Under the pieces are notes generated by a model, which saw only the letters and a program-made list of their open reading frames with translations, had not been told where the DNA came from and searched no databases. Positions 1 through 12,131 of a stretch of 64,000 bases of DNA are shown here, in pieces. The stretch is taken from positions 61,883,950-61,947,949 of the forward strand of contig CM071928.1 of the NCBI GenBank assembly GCA_016081115.2, in the 5' to 3' direction. The DNA comes from Rehmannia glutinosa. Taxonomy: Eukaryota > Streptophyta > Magnoliopsida > Lamiales > Orobanchaceae. Position 1 is the first letter of the stretch; each line of letters begins with the position of its first letter. Position numbers and translations under genes: made by a program.

Positions 1-3000
1 AAAGAAAGAAAGTCAAACTTGCTCCCCCCTGCAGCAGAGTCACCCCCCTCGCAGCTGTGTCTCCGCCCTCAAAGAAGCAGCGGCCGAGAAGGACTCACAA
101 ATACCTTCTCCGATCGTCAAAAAGAGGAGAATCGACAAGCCAAGACGGCGGCTCTCGAGAAAAAAACACCAAGACCGCCCCGCCCCAAGACTCGAGACGA
201 ACTGTCTCTCCAAACCGAAAATCCTCTCGTACAAACTAGAAGATGAAGAAGAATCATCAAGTGCTCCGAGCTTGAAAAACCGGCCGAGTCACCACTCACC
301 GAACAAATACTTAAACCGCTACAAGGGGCCGAGTCCCTGTGATGTAATTGATGAAACAAATAAGTCTGCTTTGGCGATCCGAGAGGCAACTCAAGACACA
401 AACAGAGTCCACACAAACAAACACAAGAAGATGATAGAGCCGATAGTGATGTGATGATCCTATCTCCACCTTACCCGCACATCCAAAATCGTCTGCGTGA
501 GTGGAGGAAATGGAAGTTGAGTAAATCAAGGGAACAGTTCCAACGGCCCGAGTTTATAGAAGAAGAAGAAAATCTGTTAAACTTCCTTGGACTAACCACT
601 GTGCTCCCAAAGACTAGATGAAGATAATCGCACGGACATCCTCGGATCTTCAAGGACAAGGAGAAGGAAAGGCAAAGGTAGAGGAAGCCGAGGCACGTGA
701 GAAGCCAAGATCCCGCCCTATCTCCGACACCACAAAACATACACATCCTCTCCTTGATGTCTTCTCTCGATGCGGTGATGAGGATCCTGGAGAATGCTGG
801 GCCGCTACGAAGAGTTGCAAATGCAGCAAAGAAGCATTGCACGAATCGAATCCTTCACGAGCAAAGATTGATGGAGGACCAGGAGAGTCCTCCGAACACA
901 ATCTGAAATTGATCCAATGGGAGTGGTTCAAGAAATCGCCATCGTTGTTGCCGCCACCACTTCCCCACCACTCGAAGAAGGCATAAGGGACTTGGTGATG
1001 AAACGGGACAATGGGGACCCCACGAGCCAACCCCTATTGAAGGTGTCTTACCACCCGCCCCAACGGTGAACATTCAATAGCAATAGTACCGAGTTTGGAG
1101 ACGAGTGACCCCATTCCAAGTCACTCACCGGGTGCGCCACCGAGGGGGAAACCCTCCACCGCAGCGAAGTCGAGAATGCTGCATGACTCCACAATAAATC
1201 AAGGAGGCGAAGTGGAGAAAGTACAACCACCAAACGAACAACAAGTTGCCATCAACGGCCTGATTGAGAGCTGAGACTGCCTCACCGAGGTGTCAACCGC
1301 TCAAGGCTAATGACGCTCGCCGATGCAACGAGGCACGAGGAAGAATGTACAGGAGTTAACACTGGGCAATGAAAGTGCAATCCATGGGGTTGAGACTCCA
1401 ATGGATGCCACCACGAAGACCCTAAGACAAGACACTGACACGCGAAAGGGAGGTCCAAGTGCCTCGCTGCTTGAGACTCATGGAGGTAATGAAGGCCCAC
1501 GGAGGTTGAGACTTCCCCGGGTAAAGAAGCAAGTAGAGAACACCCCTCCCCGCTATCATCGACCCATCCGAAAAGGAGATAAGCGCACTTCATGATTCCC
1601 AGGATAATCCCGATGTCACCTTTCGGGATCGGAAAGCGAAGAAGAAGCTTAGTCATCCCCAAAGGATGATCCAAAAGACTCAAATACGGATGTTCCAAGC
1701 ACGAGCAAGTCCGATCCCAAGACTACTCGTCAAACCTTTAATTTTGATGATGAGCCACCAATGGAAATCTCATCATCGTCCGATGACGCTTCCGATAAGG
1801 CCGAGGACTAGTCTACTCAATTGGAGAAATCACCGAGACCAACGGTTGTTGAGACAAACGAGGCTCAAAAAGTCGGGTCCACTTCACAACAAAGCCCAAA
1901 CAACTGAGTCCACCGTGCAGGCTCCTCAAGTCGCAGCAGGTCGATTCCAAAAAGAACTTCACGCGCACCGCTCATCATCAAACAAATCCTTAGGCGGTGA
2001 TGAATCCTTTATAGAATCTTTTCTTTTTTCCCTGGAGGTACCCGACCTCCATGAAGAGTCGAGAACGAACGCAAGACGCTACCACGCACGCCTCCCGCTT
2101 TTCCATCGTGCACCATTGTTCCAAAACGATTATGATTTTGACGCCGCATGGCCATCAATCGCAAATCGGAAGAATCAATCAAGTCCGCGGTTGTTCAAGG
2201 CATTATTCGGCCGAGATTGAACGGATGGAGAGGCATCGTGCCTCTCGGACATGCGATCGACAATAGAGATGCCAATCTCACCGCTGATTTAAGAGGCATA
2301 ACGGCGATCGGGGAATGGTGGCAACAAAGAAAAACAATGCGTGTGGAACAAGTTAGATACTTTAGGACATTGTTCAACAAGTTGGTATGGAGAGCTGAAA
2401 ATGCCGATGCAAAACGGTTTAGAGAACATATTGAGCACATGCATGAAGCTCACACTGCCGAGATAAAGTCACAACTGCGTGAGCAAAATAAGAGTGATCT
2501 ACGCGTTTGGAAGAAACCATGAATACAAAATTCAGCCTTCTCATGGCTGAGATGAAGCTGATTTCAACGAGTCTAACGCTACTCGATCCGAATTTCGTCG
2601 CTGCATACTCTGCAGTGGACTTCGAGATAGAACTCTACCATCACAGTGCTCGACTTCCCGCCAAGATGTTTCCAGTGTCCCTCTCTTTTTGATGATGCCA
2701 AAAAGGGGAAGAGGAATACCTTAAAGCACGTAAAAGATCCGCCGAAAAAGAGGATGCAAAACAGTGAAGGAAAAGACAACCTAGGAAGTTACTAAACAAA
2801 AGAAAGGAAAATCACGAGGGGGAAGGATCGAAAGATATGACCTTGATGATTGCACAAACCCCAACAAAGAGTCCTGTCACACGGTGACATTATCAAAGAA
2901 AACTCCCTGGACTCTGCCACTCCAACACTCGCTATATCTATGACCGAAAAGAGAAAACAATTGAAGCGAGGATGAAGGAAGTGGAAGGAAGAATGGATGC

Positions 3001-3626
3001 TGCGAGTTATGAACATCTTGAAAGAACATGGAGGCATTCCAAGAGAGAGAGACACTTATGCCATCTCGGATGTCGGAGACGAGCCATGATCGATTGATGA
3101 ATTTAAAACGCTCGAATCAAGGATACTTTGCAAATATGTCTATGGTTCAAGCTTGGGACTTGTCTGGGAAAAAGGGTCTCACATTATGTGAAGAAAGCGA
3201 CGAGCAAAGCAGACTACACGGACTCTGCTCGGTCACTCACCGAAAGAAGAAGACCCCAAGATGCAAAGACACCCGTAGAGGAAGAAGCGGTGGTGGAGGA
3301 AGAAGCTTGGACCTGGCCCTCGCCCAAAAACATCGAATCGTAGATCCGAGGCAAGAAAGGAGGGATCTCATGGGCTGGTCTTGACCAAGTAGCAAATTTG
3401 CAAGTGGCTAAAAAGTAACGCCGAGTATGCAAAAAGAATAGAAGAAAAAACAAGAGACAAACTCGGCTATGGGAGGAAAGACAGAAAAGATTAAGAAGAG
3501 ATGAAGCCGCCAGGAAAGGCATATGAAAAGAAAAAGAAAGCGGTGACGATGAGAAAAAGAGAAGAAGAAGAAGAAGATCTTTGAACAAGATGAAAGAAGG
3601 AGACAAATAAGAAATGAAGTGTTCTT
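1..3626 (+). pseudogene. ORF3 remnant of left B element (middle and C-terminal parts)
   Basis: Fragments of the post-pol third ORF are spread over all three frames. A Lys/Arg/Pro-rich linker lies near 70-240. The conserved block SPPYPHIQNRLREWRKWK reads at about 450-510, followed by an acidic EFIEEEE stretch. A helical coiled-coil portion is at about 2150-2560, containing RVEQVRYFRTLFNKL and KFSLLMAEMKL. A Gly-rich patch near 3285-3310 corresponds to the RGG-like region, and a Lys/Arg/Glu-rich tail runs to about 3620. Many stops and frameshifts rule out a functional product. The function of ORF3 is unknown; no membrane segment or signal peptide is visible, so I do not call it an envelope gene. 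The gene is more eroded than the right-hand B copy. Confidence 0.7.
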
Positions 3627-3880
3627 GTCCACCCTTCGTGTATTTTATTATGTAAATACATACAATGTAAGTCTTCCAAATAAAGCTATAAATTCTTTAT
3701 TTTACTGTGTGTAGACAAATATGTGCTCTGATACACCTTGTAAACAGCTTGTGTAAAAGAACAAGAATGTTATGATCAATAAAAGGATTGATTCTGCGCA
3801 TACATTCTATGTCAATACACTATCTCAGATATGTATCTTTGCTATTTGCATTTTTGAATGGTTTAAGTTTTGGCATCATC
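3627..3880 (+). other. 3' untranslated region of left B element
   Basis: This AT-rich stretch between the end of ORF3 and the polypurine tract is conserved at the same place in every element of the clade (near 22877-23147, 35611-35903, 38774-39010, 53644-53943 and 59421-59669). It contains a recurrent segment with AATAAAATGATT-like or AATAAAAGGATT sequences followed by CATACATTCT. I see no coding potential. Confidence 0.6.
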
Positions 3881-3893
3881 AAAAAGGGGAAAT
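3881..3893 (+). promoter_or_regulatory. Polypurine tract of left B element
   Basis: AAAAAGGGGAAAT sits directly before the LTR start TGTTTGG. In LTR retrotransposons this purine run resists RNase H and primes plus-strand DNA synthesis. The same motif precedes the other 3' LTRs of the clade. Confidence 0.85.
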
Positions 3894-5465
3894 TGTTTGG
3901 AAAATTATTGTTTAGATTTTGATGAATGCCATGTAAAACTTAGAATAGGAAGTTGGCACCCCAATTCTTGTTGTAAAATGCATTGTAATAAATAGAGCTA
4001 GCCAAGCCGAGTTAAGTCGCCTACGCCCTAACATGCAAGAAGATAATTGAAGACTAGAAGGAAGACTCACGTTTTGAGACAACCGAGTATGGCAAAGAAG
4101 AGTAGACGGAACTCTATCGAAGAAGCGGTGAGATGCACTGAGTGGAGATCGGTCCAAGTCAACCTCGAGAAAAGCCAAGTCTCAAGTTGAAGTGATGAAA
4201 AGTCATCCAATGATTGGAAAGCCGACTCTAAGTCACCTGGGAAAGCAAAGAAATGCAAATCAGTCGAGATAATCAGAAATGATCCGTTGCCGCGTAAATC
4301 AAGAGAATTACTTAAACAAGTAATATCTCCATATCACCTTTCTCGAGTGCTCGGTCGAGAAGCGTGCAAAAGGAATGAACGAATGGGAAGCACTACACCG
4401 TGTCGAACTCTAAAAAGGTGAAAGAACAATTCATACGAGGAAATGGCAATTCCAAGGATCGCAACAAGACAAGCCAACGACTGCAAGTGACTTTCAAAAA
4501 TAAGCCTATCTCTTCAACGGGCAAATTTTTGAAAGATCACTATAAAAGGCTGAGGAGTTTATTTGAGAATGTGAGAATAAGAGACACAAGAGACAGACTT
4601 GAACCAAAAACGTTCAAGCAATTATTAGAAAATCTGAAATATTCTCAATCCTCAAGCCTACACTACGAAGAACATCAATCCAACACTCACCTGTGAAGGA
4701 AAGATAACTTCAATCAGTTGAAGAGGAAAATACTGAAAAATCAAGGGGTCCACATTCCACGAAGGATTGTAGGAAGGTTCAAGGTCGAACCAAGTCTTAA
4801 GCTTTTGGAGGGCTTCGTGATCAAATCCAAAGAGCTTGAGCAAGTGAGTCAGTAGCAAAGGCAAAGCCCCTTTGCCCTGTGAAGAAGTGAGTCGTCGACG
4901 AGAAGCCAAATGAGTGATCAAGGCGTCTCAGGCCGAGTCCCAAAGGATCAAGTCACCGTGTGATCAAGACTTGTATCTCGGACTGTTACCACTTTGTATC
5001 TTGATCATTACCTAGTGGATTCCTCCAGGAGTTGGAGAAGAGAGGAGTAGAAGAATTACCCCATCTTGAACCTCTATAAAAATTTAATTGTGTCATTTAC
5101 ATTTCAACACTTTAATTCCTGCATTTTAATTGCTTAAATCTGATAAATTTGCTATCCACTTGATAATTTATAAGTACTAAACTAAGCACTAAATCCTTGC
5201 TTAACCAAACTTAAGGGGGGTTAAGTCTTCCAATAAAACAAAACCGAGTTGAGTTAATTTAGAGCCAACAAACCTGAGTTATTCCATCAACAAATCGATT
5301 GAGTGCGTTGAGAGACTAACTCTACTGATCGACTAAATTGATTTGTCCATCAAGACACAATTGTGTAGTATCAACTCGTATATTTAAAAGGACTAAATCG
5401 AAAATTTGGTAAGGTTTATTCAACCCCCCTTCTAAACCTTACACTTACACCCCTTGGGACCTATA
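3894..5465 (+). repeat. 3' LTR of left B element
   Basis: The LTR starts TGTTTGGAAAATTATTG after the polypurine tract and ends near CCCCTTGGGACCTATA, where the usual terminal CA has become TA. It is about 1572 bp long. A TATA box (TATAAAAGG) is at 4541-4549. The end region, AACCCCCCTTCTAAACCTTAC, matches the LTR ends of subfamily A. The DNA that follows has no primer binding site, which confirms that this is a 3' LTR. The 5' partner is outside the window, so insertion age cannot be estimated here. Confidence 0.88.
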
Positions 5466-6285
5466 GTAGGATTGATTTCTAACAGCTATAATCTTGATTT
5501 TAATTGCAATATTTTTGTAGATATCAGATTCCATGAGGAGCCTATCAAGGATCAATCATCTCCTATAAATAGAGGAAGATTTGAAGCACAACAACAAGAG
5601 AGAACAATACAACACAACAAGAAATACTCAAGCAAACACTTGGTCTTATATTGTCATTATTCTTGTTGTAATTTGCTTAGCTTACCACTTTCACATTCTT
5701 GAGGTCTAGGCTATTCTTGATTACGCTTGCACTTATTTGTATTATTCATTATCGAGTTGTAATCTTGAATTTTTGGGTTATCATTCAACACAAGATATCC
5801 TTGTGAGTGTTCTTGTGGAAAGAACACACTTGGGTGATATAGGTGTTAGGTGTAAGAAGATTGTGGTAATCTTCTTTTTGAGGTGTTGAAGAATTTGGTA
5901 TTCCTCAAGATTGAAGATTGTGGTAATCTTAACAAGGTGCCGTTGGAGATTGTGGTAATCTTCAAGAAGAGATTGTGGTAATCTCAAAGGTGGTGTTGAA
6001 GAATAGTGTGGTGCTCTTCAAGGTGTTGTTGTAAGTTGGTGTTGTATTAATTTTGGTAATTAATAAAATCTTTTTTCTTTTTGAAATCCATCCTGGATAT
6101 ACTGGGGTGGTAGAGGATTAGGCCCTAGGTGGGTTGAACCTCTATAAATCGACGCGTGTTGTTTACATTTCGCACCTTTATTATTATCTTTGAGCTTTCG
6201 GTTCCAAAAAAAAGAGGGCATAATCGAAAAGATGGAGATAATCTATTCACCCCCCTCTAGATTATCGTAGCCGCTGGGCCTTACA
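5466..6285 (+). repeat. LTR-like fragment of an unidentified retrotransposon
   Basis: This 820 bp stretch has no coding potential. It contains a TATA-like CCTATAAATAGAGG at about 5569, a series of short repeats at 5858-5984, and an end segment with TTCACCCCCCTCTAGATTATC near 6248. That end segment looks like the U5 end of a copia LTR. It ends around GGCCTTACA at 6285 and is followed by TGATATCTCACC, a poor (8 of 12) match to the initiator-Met primer site. The left end appears to be cut by the B LTR. The LTR identification is inferred from layout only. Confidence 0.45.
5858..5984 (+). repeat. Four copies of a 15-bp motif with inverted ends
   Basis: The 15-mer AGATTGTGGTAATCT occurs exactly at 5858-5872, 5915-5929, 5947-5961 and 5970-5984, with irregular spacing of 57, 32 and 23 bp. 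AGATT and AATCT at its ends are reverse complements, so each unit can form a small stem around GTGGT. It lies within the LTR-like fragment, downstream of its TATA-like motif, so it would be transcribed near the RNA 5' end. Confidence 0.85.
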
Positions 6286-6325
6286 TGATATCTCACCAAA
6301 TTTACATTATATCCTATGTGATAGG

Positions 6326-7358
6326 TGTTGGAATTGGTTTTAAGAAATTGAGTTTTGATCTAATTTTAACCAATTATTTAAGTGGGTTCATTTATTCAAT
6401 ATATGAAATAAATGAGAAAAATGTCATCTATGCCGCCGGTAGATGAGTTTAGCATTTTGAATTTCTCAAAACCAATATCGGGTGAATGAAAAATAAATGC
6501 ATGAAGTTGGCCACTTAAAATGCTTTTATATATGGAATGTAAAAGGGTGAGAATATGGAAAGTCATATCCCACATAGGAAACATATTAAATGTTTGACTA
6601 GTTAATAAATAGTTTCACCACTAATAAGGAGTAATCATGTGGAACTCCTTATGGTACACTCTAGTGGACTAAGTCGATTTTGACTAGCCTTTGGCTAGCT
6701 CAAAAAGCACCAAGGACGGTGCAAAGCACCATCGGAGCTGGGCCCGCGCACGTCGCACATAGTCGCATTGGGCACTTTAGAGGCGCACTTTGCACTTTGC
6801 GTTATCGCGAGGAGCTTTGAGGAGCCTTGAAGTTTTGAGAAATCGAACCAGGGTTCGATCCAGTGGCTCGGTGATGTGGCAGGACAGCTTAGGTGGCAGT
6901 GATTTGGTAGAATCGTCCGAGTGGTGACATGTGGTGCTGATTGGATGCATCTGTTCACTGATAGATCACAACTGTTGATCACATGGTGCGATCTGACAAT
7001 CCTAATTGATCCGAACTAGGGGTCACACCCAGTCTGAAAAGGCATATGAGGCTCTATAAAAGGCAGTCCCAGAATTCATTTTATATCAAAAAAATTTCAA
7101 AATTTCTTCTAGCATTCTGCATAAAGTTTTGAGAGTTCAAAACACTATAAAGTTCGAAGTGTCTTGTGATTTGTAGTGTTGCTATCACAAGATGTACGTT
7201 GTTGTATCTTTGGAGGCGATTGCTTATTTCCGTTACCACCGTGAGCGGGGAAATTTTGTCTTAAAGACAAAGAGTCCAACTCTTTCCTCGACTTTCATAC
7301 TGTTACTCTGTTCGTTTGTTTCAGCCATTCGATATATACCATCCAGTTTTTTCCAACA
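6326..7358 (+). repeat. 5' LTR of copia element C
   Basis: The LTR begins TGTTGGAATTGG and ends TTTTTTCCAACA, giving an 8-bp terminal inverted repeat (TGTTGGAA / TTCCAACA) typical of LTR ends. A TATA box (TATAAAAGG) is at 7055-7063, about 300 bp before the end. The flanking five bases on the left are ATAGG; the right-hand partner is lost, so a target-site duplication cannot be tested. Confidence 0.85.
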
Positions 7359-7387
7359 GGTTAAGACAAAATTTTCGTGTGTATCAA

Positions 7388-10105
7388 ATGGCATCATCAT
7401 CATCAGTTCCAGCACTACCCATTCCAGCACCAGCACCGGGAGAGAAACTGGAGAAGTTTGGTGGTTCAGATTTCAAAAGAAGGCAATAGAAGATGTTGTT
7501 CTATCTTACGACTCTCAACCTTGCTCGTTTCCCGATGGAGGATGCCCCAACTGTGGGGGAAGAGGAGACTGATAAGGAAAAGAGAAAGTCGTTCGATGCT
7601 TGGAGTCAAAGCGACTTCCTATGCAGGAACTACATTCTCATAAGACTGGACAACACATTGTATAATGTCTATTGTTTGGTAAAAACTGCTAAGGAGTTGT
7701 GGAGCTCCTTAGAAAAGAAGTATAAAACATAAGATGTCGGCACAAAGAAATTTATTGTCGACAAATTCCTTGAGTTTAAGATGGTTGACACCAAGACGGT
7801 GATCAGCCAGGTTCAAGAGATTCAGCTTATTCTGCACGATATAATTGCAGAAGGAATAATGCTGAGTGAATCCTTTCAAGTAGCTGCTATTATAGAGAAG
7901 CTACCGCCTCTATGGAAGGATTTTAAAAACTACTTGAAGCATAAGCGGAAGAATATGGGGCTCGAAGACTTAATTGTCAGATTGCAAATTAAAGAAGACA
8001 ATCGCAAGTCTGAAATTAAGTCTGGAAAGCTTTCAATGGAGGCAAAGGCAAACTTGGTGGATCCCAATGCTAGCAAGAAGAGAAAGCACCCGGGGAATAG
8101 TTAGAAACAGGGAAAGGCTAAAAATTTCAAAGGAAAATGCTTCAACTGTGGAAAGCCAAATCACAAGGCTAAAGATTGTCGTATTACTAAGAAAGCCAAT
8201 CGAAACTAAGTGCATGTGACCGAGGACAAATCAGTGCCAATTGATATGTCTGAGCTTAATCTCTCGGCTATTGTGTTTGAAGCCAACATGTACTACATGG
8301 TGGATAATCCGAGAGAATGGTGGGTGGACACAAAGTCTTTACACGCTACATATGCTCGGACAAAGACATGTTCTCAACGTATACTCCTATCACCGTATGA
8401 AGGAAGTTATACATGGAAATCATGCAACTTCCGAAATTATCGGTCTTGGCAAGGTGGTGCTGAAGATGACCTCGGGCAAGGAGCTGACCCTAGTTGATGT
8501 CCTTCATGTTCTAGACACTCGAAAGAATTTAGTGTCAGGATCATTGTTGGTCAAAATAGGGTTTAGATTAGTATTTGAGGCTCAAAAGTTTGTACTAATG
8601 CAAAATGGACAATTCATATGGAAGGGGTACTTAGATAATAGACTGTTCAAGATGAATGTAATGAATGTACTACGAAACTTTGAAAGCAATAAAATTAATG
8701 CTTCTTCTTATTTGCTTGAGTGTTCAAATTTATGGCATGTTAGATTAGGACATGTGAATTTTGAAAAGGTTAGTAAACTTGAAATTACTACCTAACTTTA
8801 AATTATATTCACATCACAAGTGTGAAATCTGTGTTGAGGCAAAAATGGCCAAAACACCATTCCACTCGGTGGAAAGAGATACAGAACCTTTAGAGTTAAT
8901 TCACAGTGATATATGTGATTTAAAGTTTGTGCAAACTAAGGGTGAGAAAAAGTATTTTGCTACTTTTATTGATGATTGCACAAGATAGTGTTATGTATAT
9001 CTTTTGAGAAGTAAAGATGAGGCATTAGAAGCTTTTAAAAGCTATAAGAATGAGGTTGAAAATCAACTTAGCAAATGAATTAAGATAATTCGAAGCGATA
9101 GAGGTGGAGAATATGGAGCTCCTTTTGATGAATTTTGCTCAGATTCTGGTATTATTCATCAAATGACAACTCCTTATTCACCACAATCAAACGGTATTGC
9201 TAAATGCAAAAACTGAACTCTGAAAGAGATGATGAATGCTTTGTTGATAAATTCGGGTTTACCTCTGAATTTTTGGGGGGATACAATTCTCTTGGCTAAC
9301 CTCATTCTTAATAAAATACCACACAAAAATAAGGATAAAACTTTGTATGAGTTATGGAATGGTCGAAAACCTTCCTACAAATACTTGAAAGTGTGGGGGT
9401 GTTTAGCTAAAGTAGAAATACGTCAAAATAGGGCCTAAAACAATCGATTGCATTTTCATTGGATATGCCAATAATAGTAGTGCATATCGATTTTTAGTGC
9501 ACAAATCAACAATTCCAGATGTACAAGAAGGTACAATTATTGAGTCAAAGAATGCTGTATTTTTCGAAGACATGTTTCCTTGTCAAGAAAGAAAAGAAGC
9601 TAATTATGGAAAAAAGAACATGTGATACTGCTGATGGTGATCATCAAAGTGATGAAGAACTGGGACGCAGTAAAAGAGCCAAAATAACTAAGTCTTTTGG
9701 TCCATATTTTCTAACTTATGTGTTAGAAAATGAACCAAGGACAGTTGGTGAAGCATTGTCCAGTCCAGAAGCTCTATTCTGGAAAAAAGCTATTAATAGT
9801 GAGATAGATTCCATTATACAAAATCATACTTGGGAGTTTATAGATCTCACACCCGGAAATAAACCTTTAGAATGCAAGTAGATCCTTAAAAGGGAATATA
9901 AAGCTGATGGAACTATTGATAAGTACAAAGCCAGATTAGTAGCTAAAGGATTTAAACAAAGAGAAGGCCTTGATTTCTTTTATACGTATTCACCGTGATG
10001 AAATCACATCTATTAGAGTTCTCATTGCTATTCTTTGCATTGCATAACCTTGAGATACACCAAATGGATGTGCAAATGGCTTTTCTAAATGGATGTGAAA
10101 ATGGC
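7388..10105 (+). pseudogene. gag-pol of copia element C, broken and truncated
   Basis: Gag starts at ATG 7388, 29 bp after the LTR, and runs through in-frame stops (the first at about 7487) to a CCHC zinc knuckle, CFNCGKPNHKAKDC, at about 8131-8172. A protease remnant with WWVDT follows near 8322. Integrase starts with LWHVRLGHVNF at about 8732; its zinc-finger cysteines lie in CEICVEAKMAKT, and the catalytic core includes IHSDICD and IIRSDRGGEY (about 9088). A frameshift near 8770 and stops at 8986, 9076 and about 9215 break it. Reverse transcriptase begins with YKARLVAKGFKQREG (about 9930) and ends just after MDVQMAFLNG; the catalytic YVDD region is absent. Confidence 0.85.
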
Positions 10106-10585
10106 TATTGGGGAAGGTGATGGCTTAGCTGCAATAGCTCTCTTCTTTTGGATTGGCTTAGGAGAGAGAGCTGGGGCGGTTGCAGCTGTGTCTTCTGGAT
10201 TAGGGTCAGCTGACTCACCTTCACTGGTGTCAGCCATCACTACCAGCTTAGTTCGAGACAGCTGATTAAAGTTGCTGAACTTCATGTCGACACACTTGGA
10301 CACGATGTCCATCATTTTATGGTATTCCACCTTAATCAAAGCCTTCTTGGCTCTATAGACAGCCTTTGCAGCTGACTCAGGCTTGGCGATTTCCTTCCAA
10401 GTAGCAGGTTTACATCCTTCTCAGCAATCTCCATTAGCCCTTCAGTAGGCAGTTTGCAGTGTTCAACAAGGTCACCATCAGTGATCTTGATCTTCTTGTT
10501 GTGGACGGATGAGCGAATCTCATCATCATGGACTTCTGCGTTGACATAGAACATGGCAACTTCCTCTAAGTACGTATGAGGGTAC
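10106..10585 (-). pseudogene. ORF3 N-terminal domain fragment, internally deleted
   Basis: On the minus strand this reads as the N-terminal helical domain of the A-clade ORF3. Recognisable strings are MFYVNAEVHDDEIRSSVHNK, DLVEHCKLPTEGL and YHKMMDIVSKCVDMKF. It then jumps from TKLVVMA straight to DTSEGESADP. In A1 and A2 those two strings are separated by roughly 250 bp, so this copy carries an in-frame internal deletion. GGCTG occurs at both ends of the lost segment in A2 and may be the microhomology used. The fragment is flanked by truncated element C on the left and LTR1 on the right, so LTR1 landed in or next to it. Confidence 0.75.
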
Positions 10586-12129
10586 TGTTAGGAAATTTAT
10601 TGAGTATATTTTGATGATACCATGTAAAACTTAAACTAGGAAGTTGCCACCCCATTTTCCTTGTAATTTGTATTATAATAGATAGGGCTGGAAAAGTCGA
10701 GTCAAGTCAGCTATGCCAAGGATTACAAGAAGTCAACTGCAGACTATGTGAAGACTCTATTGTGTGTCAGCTGAGTATGGCCACGAAGTAAGTTAAGGAC
10801 TCGACTGAAGGAGAGTCAGCTGGGGAACAACTATAAGAAGAGTCAATCAAGTCAACTCAAGAAGCCAAGTCTACCAGTTGGAGTGACAAAGTGACAGTTG
10901 AGTCAATCCAATGATTTAAGCAAACTCAAGTCACCTGGGGTAAAAGCAACAGTCTAGTCAAGACAACTGACTTAGATCCATTGATTAAAGTCAAGAATAT
11001 TACTCAATATAGTAATATGTCAAAGCTGTCAGGTCTAAAGTGTTAGTCCCAGAATTGTGCAAAAGGAATGAACCAATGGGAAACACTGCACCTTGTATCA
11101 GGCACATGCAATGCTGCAAATACAATTAAGACGAGGAAGAGTCAACATCAAGGACTGCAGACCAAGAAAAGCCAACGAACACTAAGTAACATTTGAAATT
11201 AGCCTATCTCTTCAACGGGCAAAATTTCAAATGTGCACTATAAAAGGCTGAGGAAGTCATTGAGAAGAGCAGACCTGAACCACGAACTAGCAAGCAATAT
11301 TCAAGCATTTAACCTGCATTATTCTCAAAGACATTCAAGCAATTCCTCAAGATTCAAACTCGAAGAAACTCGAAGAAACTCGATCCAACACAAGCTGTGA
11401 AGGAGAGATAACTTCAATCTGTTCAAGAGGAAACATTTGAACAAGCAAAGGGGTCTATTTTCCAAGCTAGGATTGTAGAAAGGTTACAGGCCGAACCATT
11501 ATCAAGTTTGTTGGAGGGCTTCGTGATCAAATCCAAGAACTTGAGAAGTGAACTGAAGTAGCAAGGCAGCTGCCCTGTGAAGAAACTGAGTCACAAGAGA
11601 AGCCAACTGTGTGATCAAGGCTGTCTCCAGATAGTTCACCGTTTTGTAAACTGATCTGTTGCATAGTGAATTCATCCAGAAGTTGGAGAAGAGAGGATTA
11701 GAAGAATTACCCCATCTTCGAACCTCTATAAATTATTTGTGTCATTTACTTTAAGCAAATTTACTCTTGTGCATATTCAATTTATATCTGCCGATTATAT
11801 TTGCTATCCAACTGATAATTAACCAAGTGCTAAAATTAAGAGTTTAAAAACAAGTTAAAATCAAATCAAAGGGTGTTAAGTCTTCCGTTGTTAAACAAAC
11901 CAATTAGCCAAGTTAAGTATTTGGCTTAAGCAGCCGAGTTATACTATCAACAACTCTATTGAGTCTGTTGAGTGGGTACCTTAGCTGAAGAGCCAACTTA
12001 GCTGTCCATCAAGGACACAACTGTTTGATTCAACTATGTTGAATTATTTTAAAAGGACTAAATCGAAAATTTGGTAAGGTTTATTCAACCCCCGCTTCTA
12101 AACCTTACTTCACACCCTTGGGACCTACA
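10586..12129 (+). repeat. LTR1 (5' LTR of A1)
   Basis: This 1544 bp LTR starts TGTTAGGAAATTTATTGAG and ends CTTGGGACCTACA. The TATA box TATAAAAGG is at 11239-11247, about 650 bp in. It is the same size as LTR2 (1532 bp) and LTR5 (1540 bp) and aligns with them throughout by eye. The left flank is GGTAC, inside the minus-strand ORF3 fragment. Confidence 0.92.
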
Positions 12130-12131
12130 AG

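Larger units (their letters stand above)
1..5465 (+). mobile_element. SIRE-like Ty1/copia element, subfamily B, left copy (3' part)
   Basis: This is the 3' end of a large copia element whose 5' LTR, gag, pol and start of ORF3 lie outside the window. It holds the decayed ORF3 remnant (1 to about 3626), a 3' untranslated stretch, a polypurine tract and a 1.57 kb 3' LTR. No primer binding site follows the LTR, so it is the outer 3' LTR. Its relative on the other strand at 57836-64000 has the same layout and LTR length. Subfamily B differs from A in LTR start (TGTTTGG or TGATGGG instead of TGTTAGG) and in a more GC-rich ORF3. Assignment to the SIRE/Maximus lineage is inferred from the family features and is less certain than copia membership. 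Confidence 0.8.
6326..10105 (+). mobile_element. Ty1/copia element C (5' LTR plus truncated gag-pol)
   Basis: A copia element of a different family from A and B, with a 1033 bp 5' LTR and gag-pol that stops abruptly within reverse transcriptase near 10105. There it abuts a minus-strand ORF3 fragment of the A clade. The 3' half (rest of RT, RNase H, 3' LTR) is missing. Gag motifs such as KMLFYLTTLNLARF and LCRNYILIRLDNTLYNVY place it with plant Tnt1-type copia elements; I would not name the lineage more finely. Confidence 0.85.

Noticed and set aside
7192..7572. A 126-codon plus-strand ORF starting in the LTR of element C.
   Set aside because: It crosses the LTR end and reads out of frame over the start of gag; the gag frame at 7388 has family motifs.
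10106..10585. A processed, spliced ORF3 copy in which the missing 250 bp is an intron.
   Set aside because: The lost block does not begin with GT and end with AG at the join; GGCTG microhomology explains it better.
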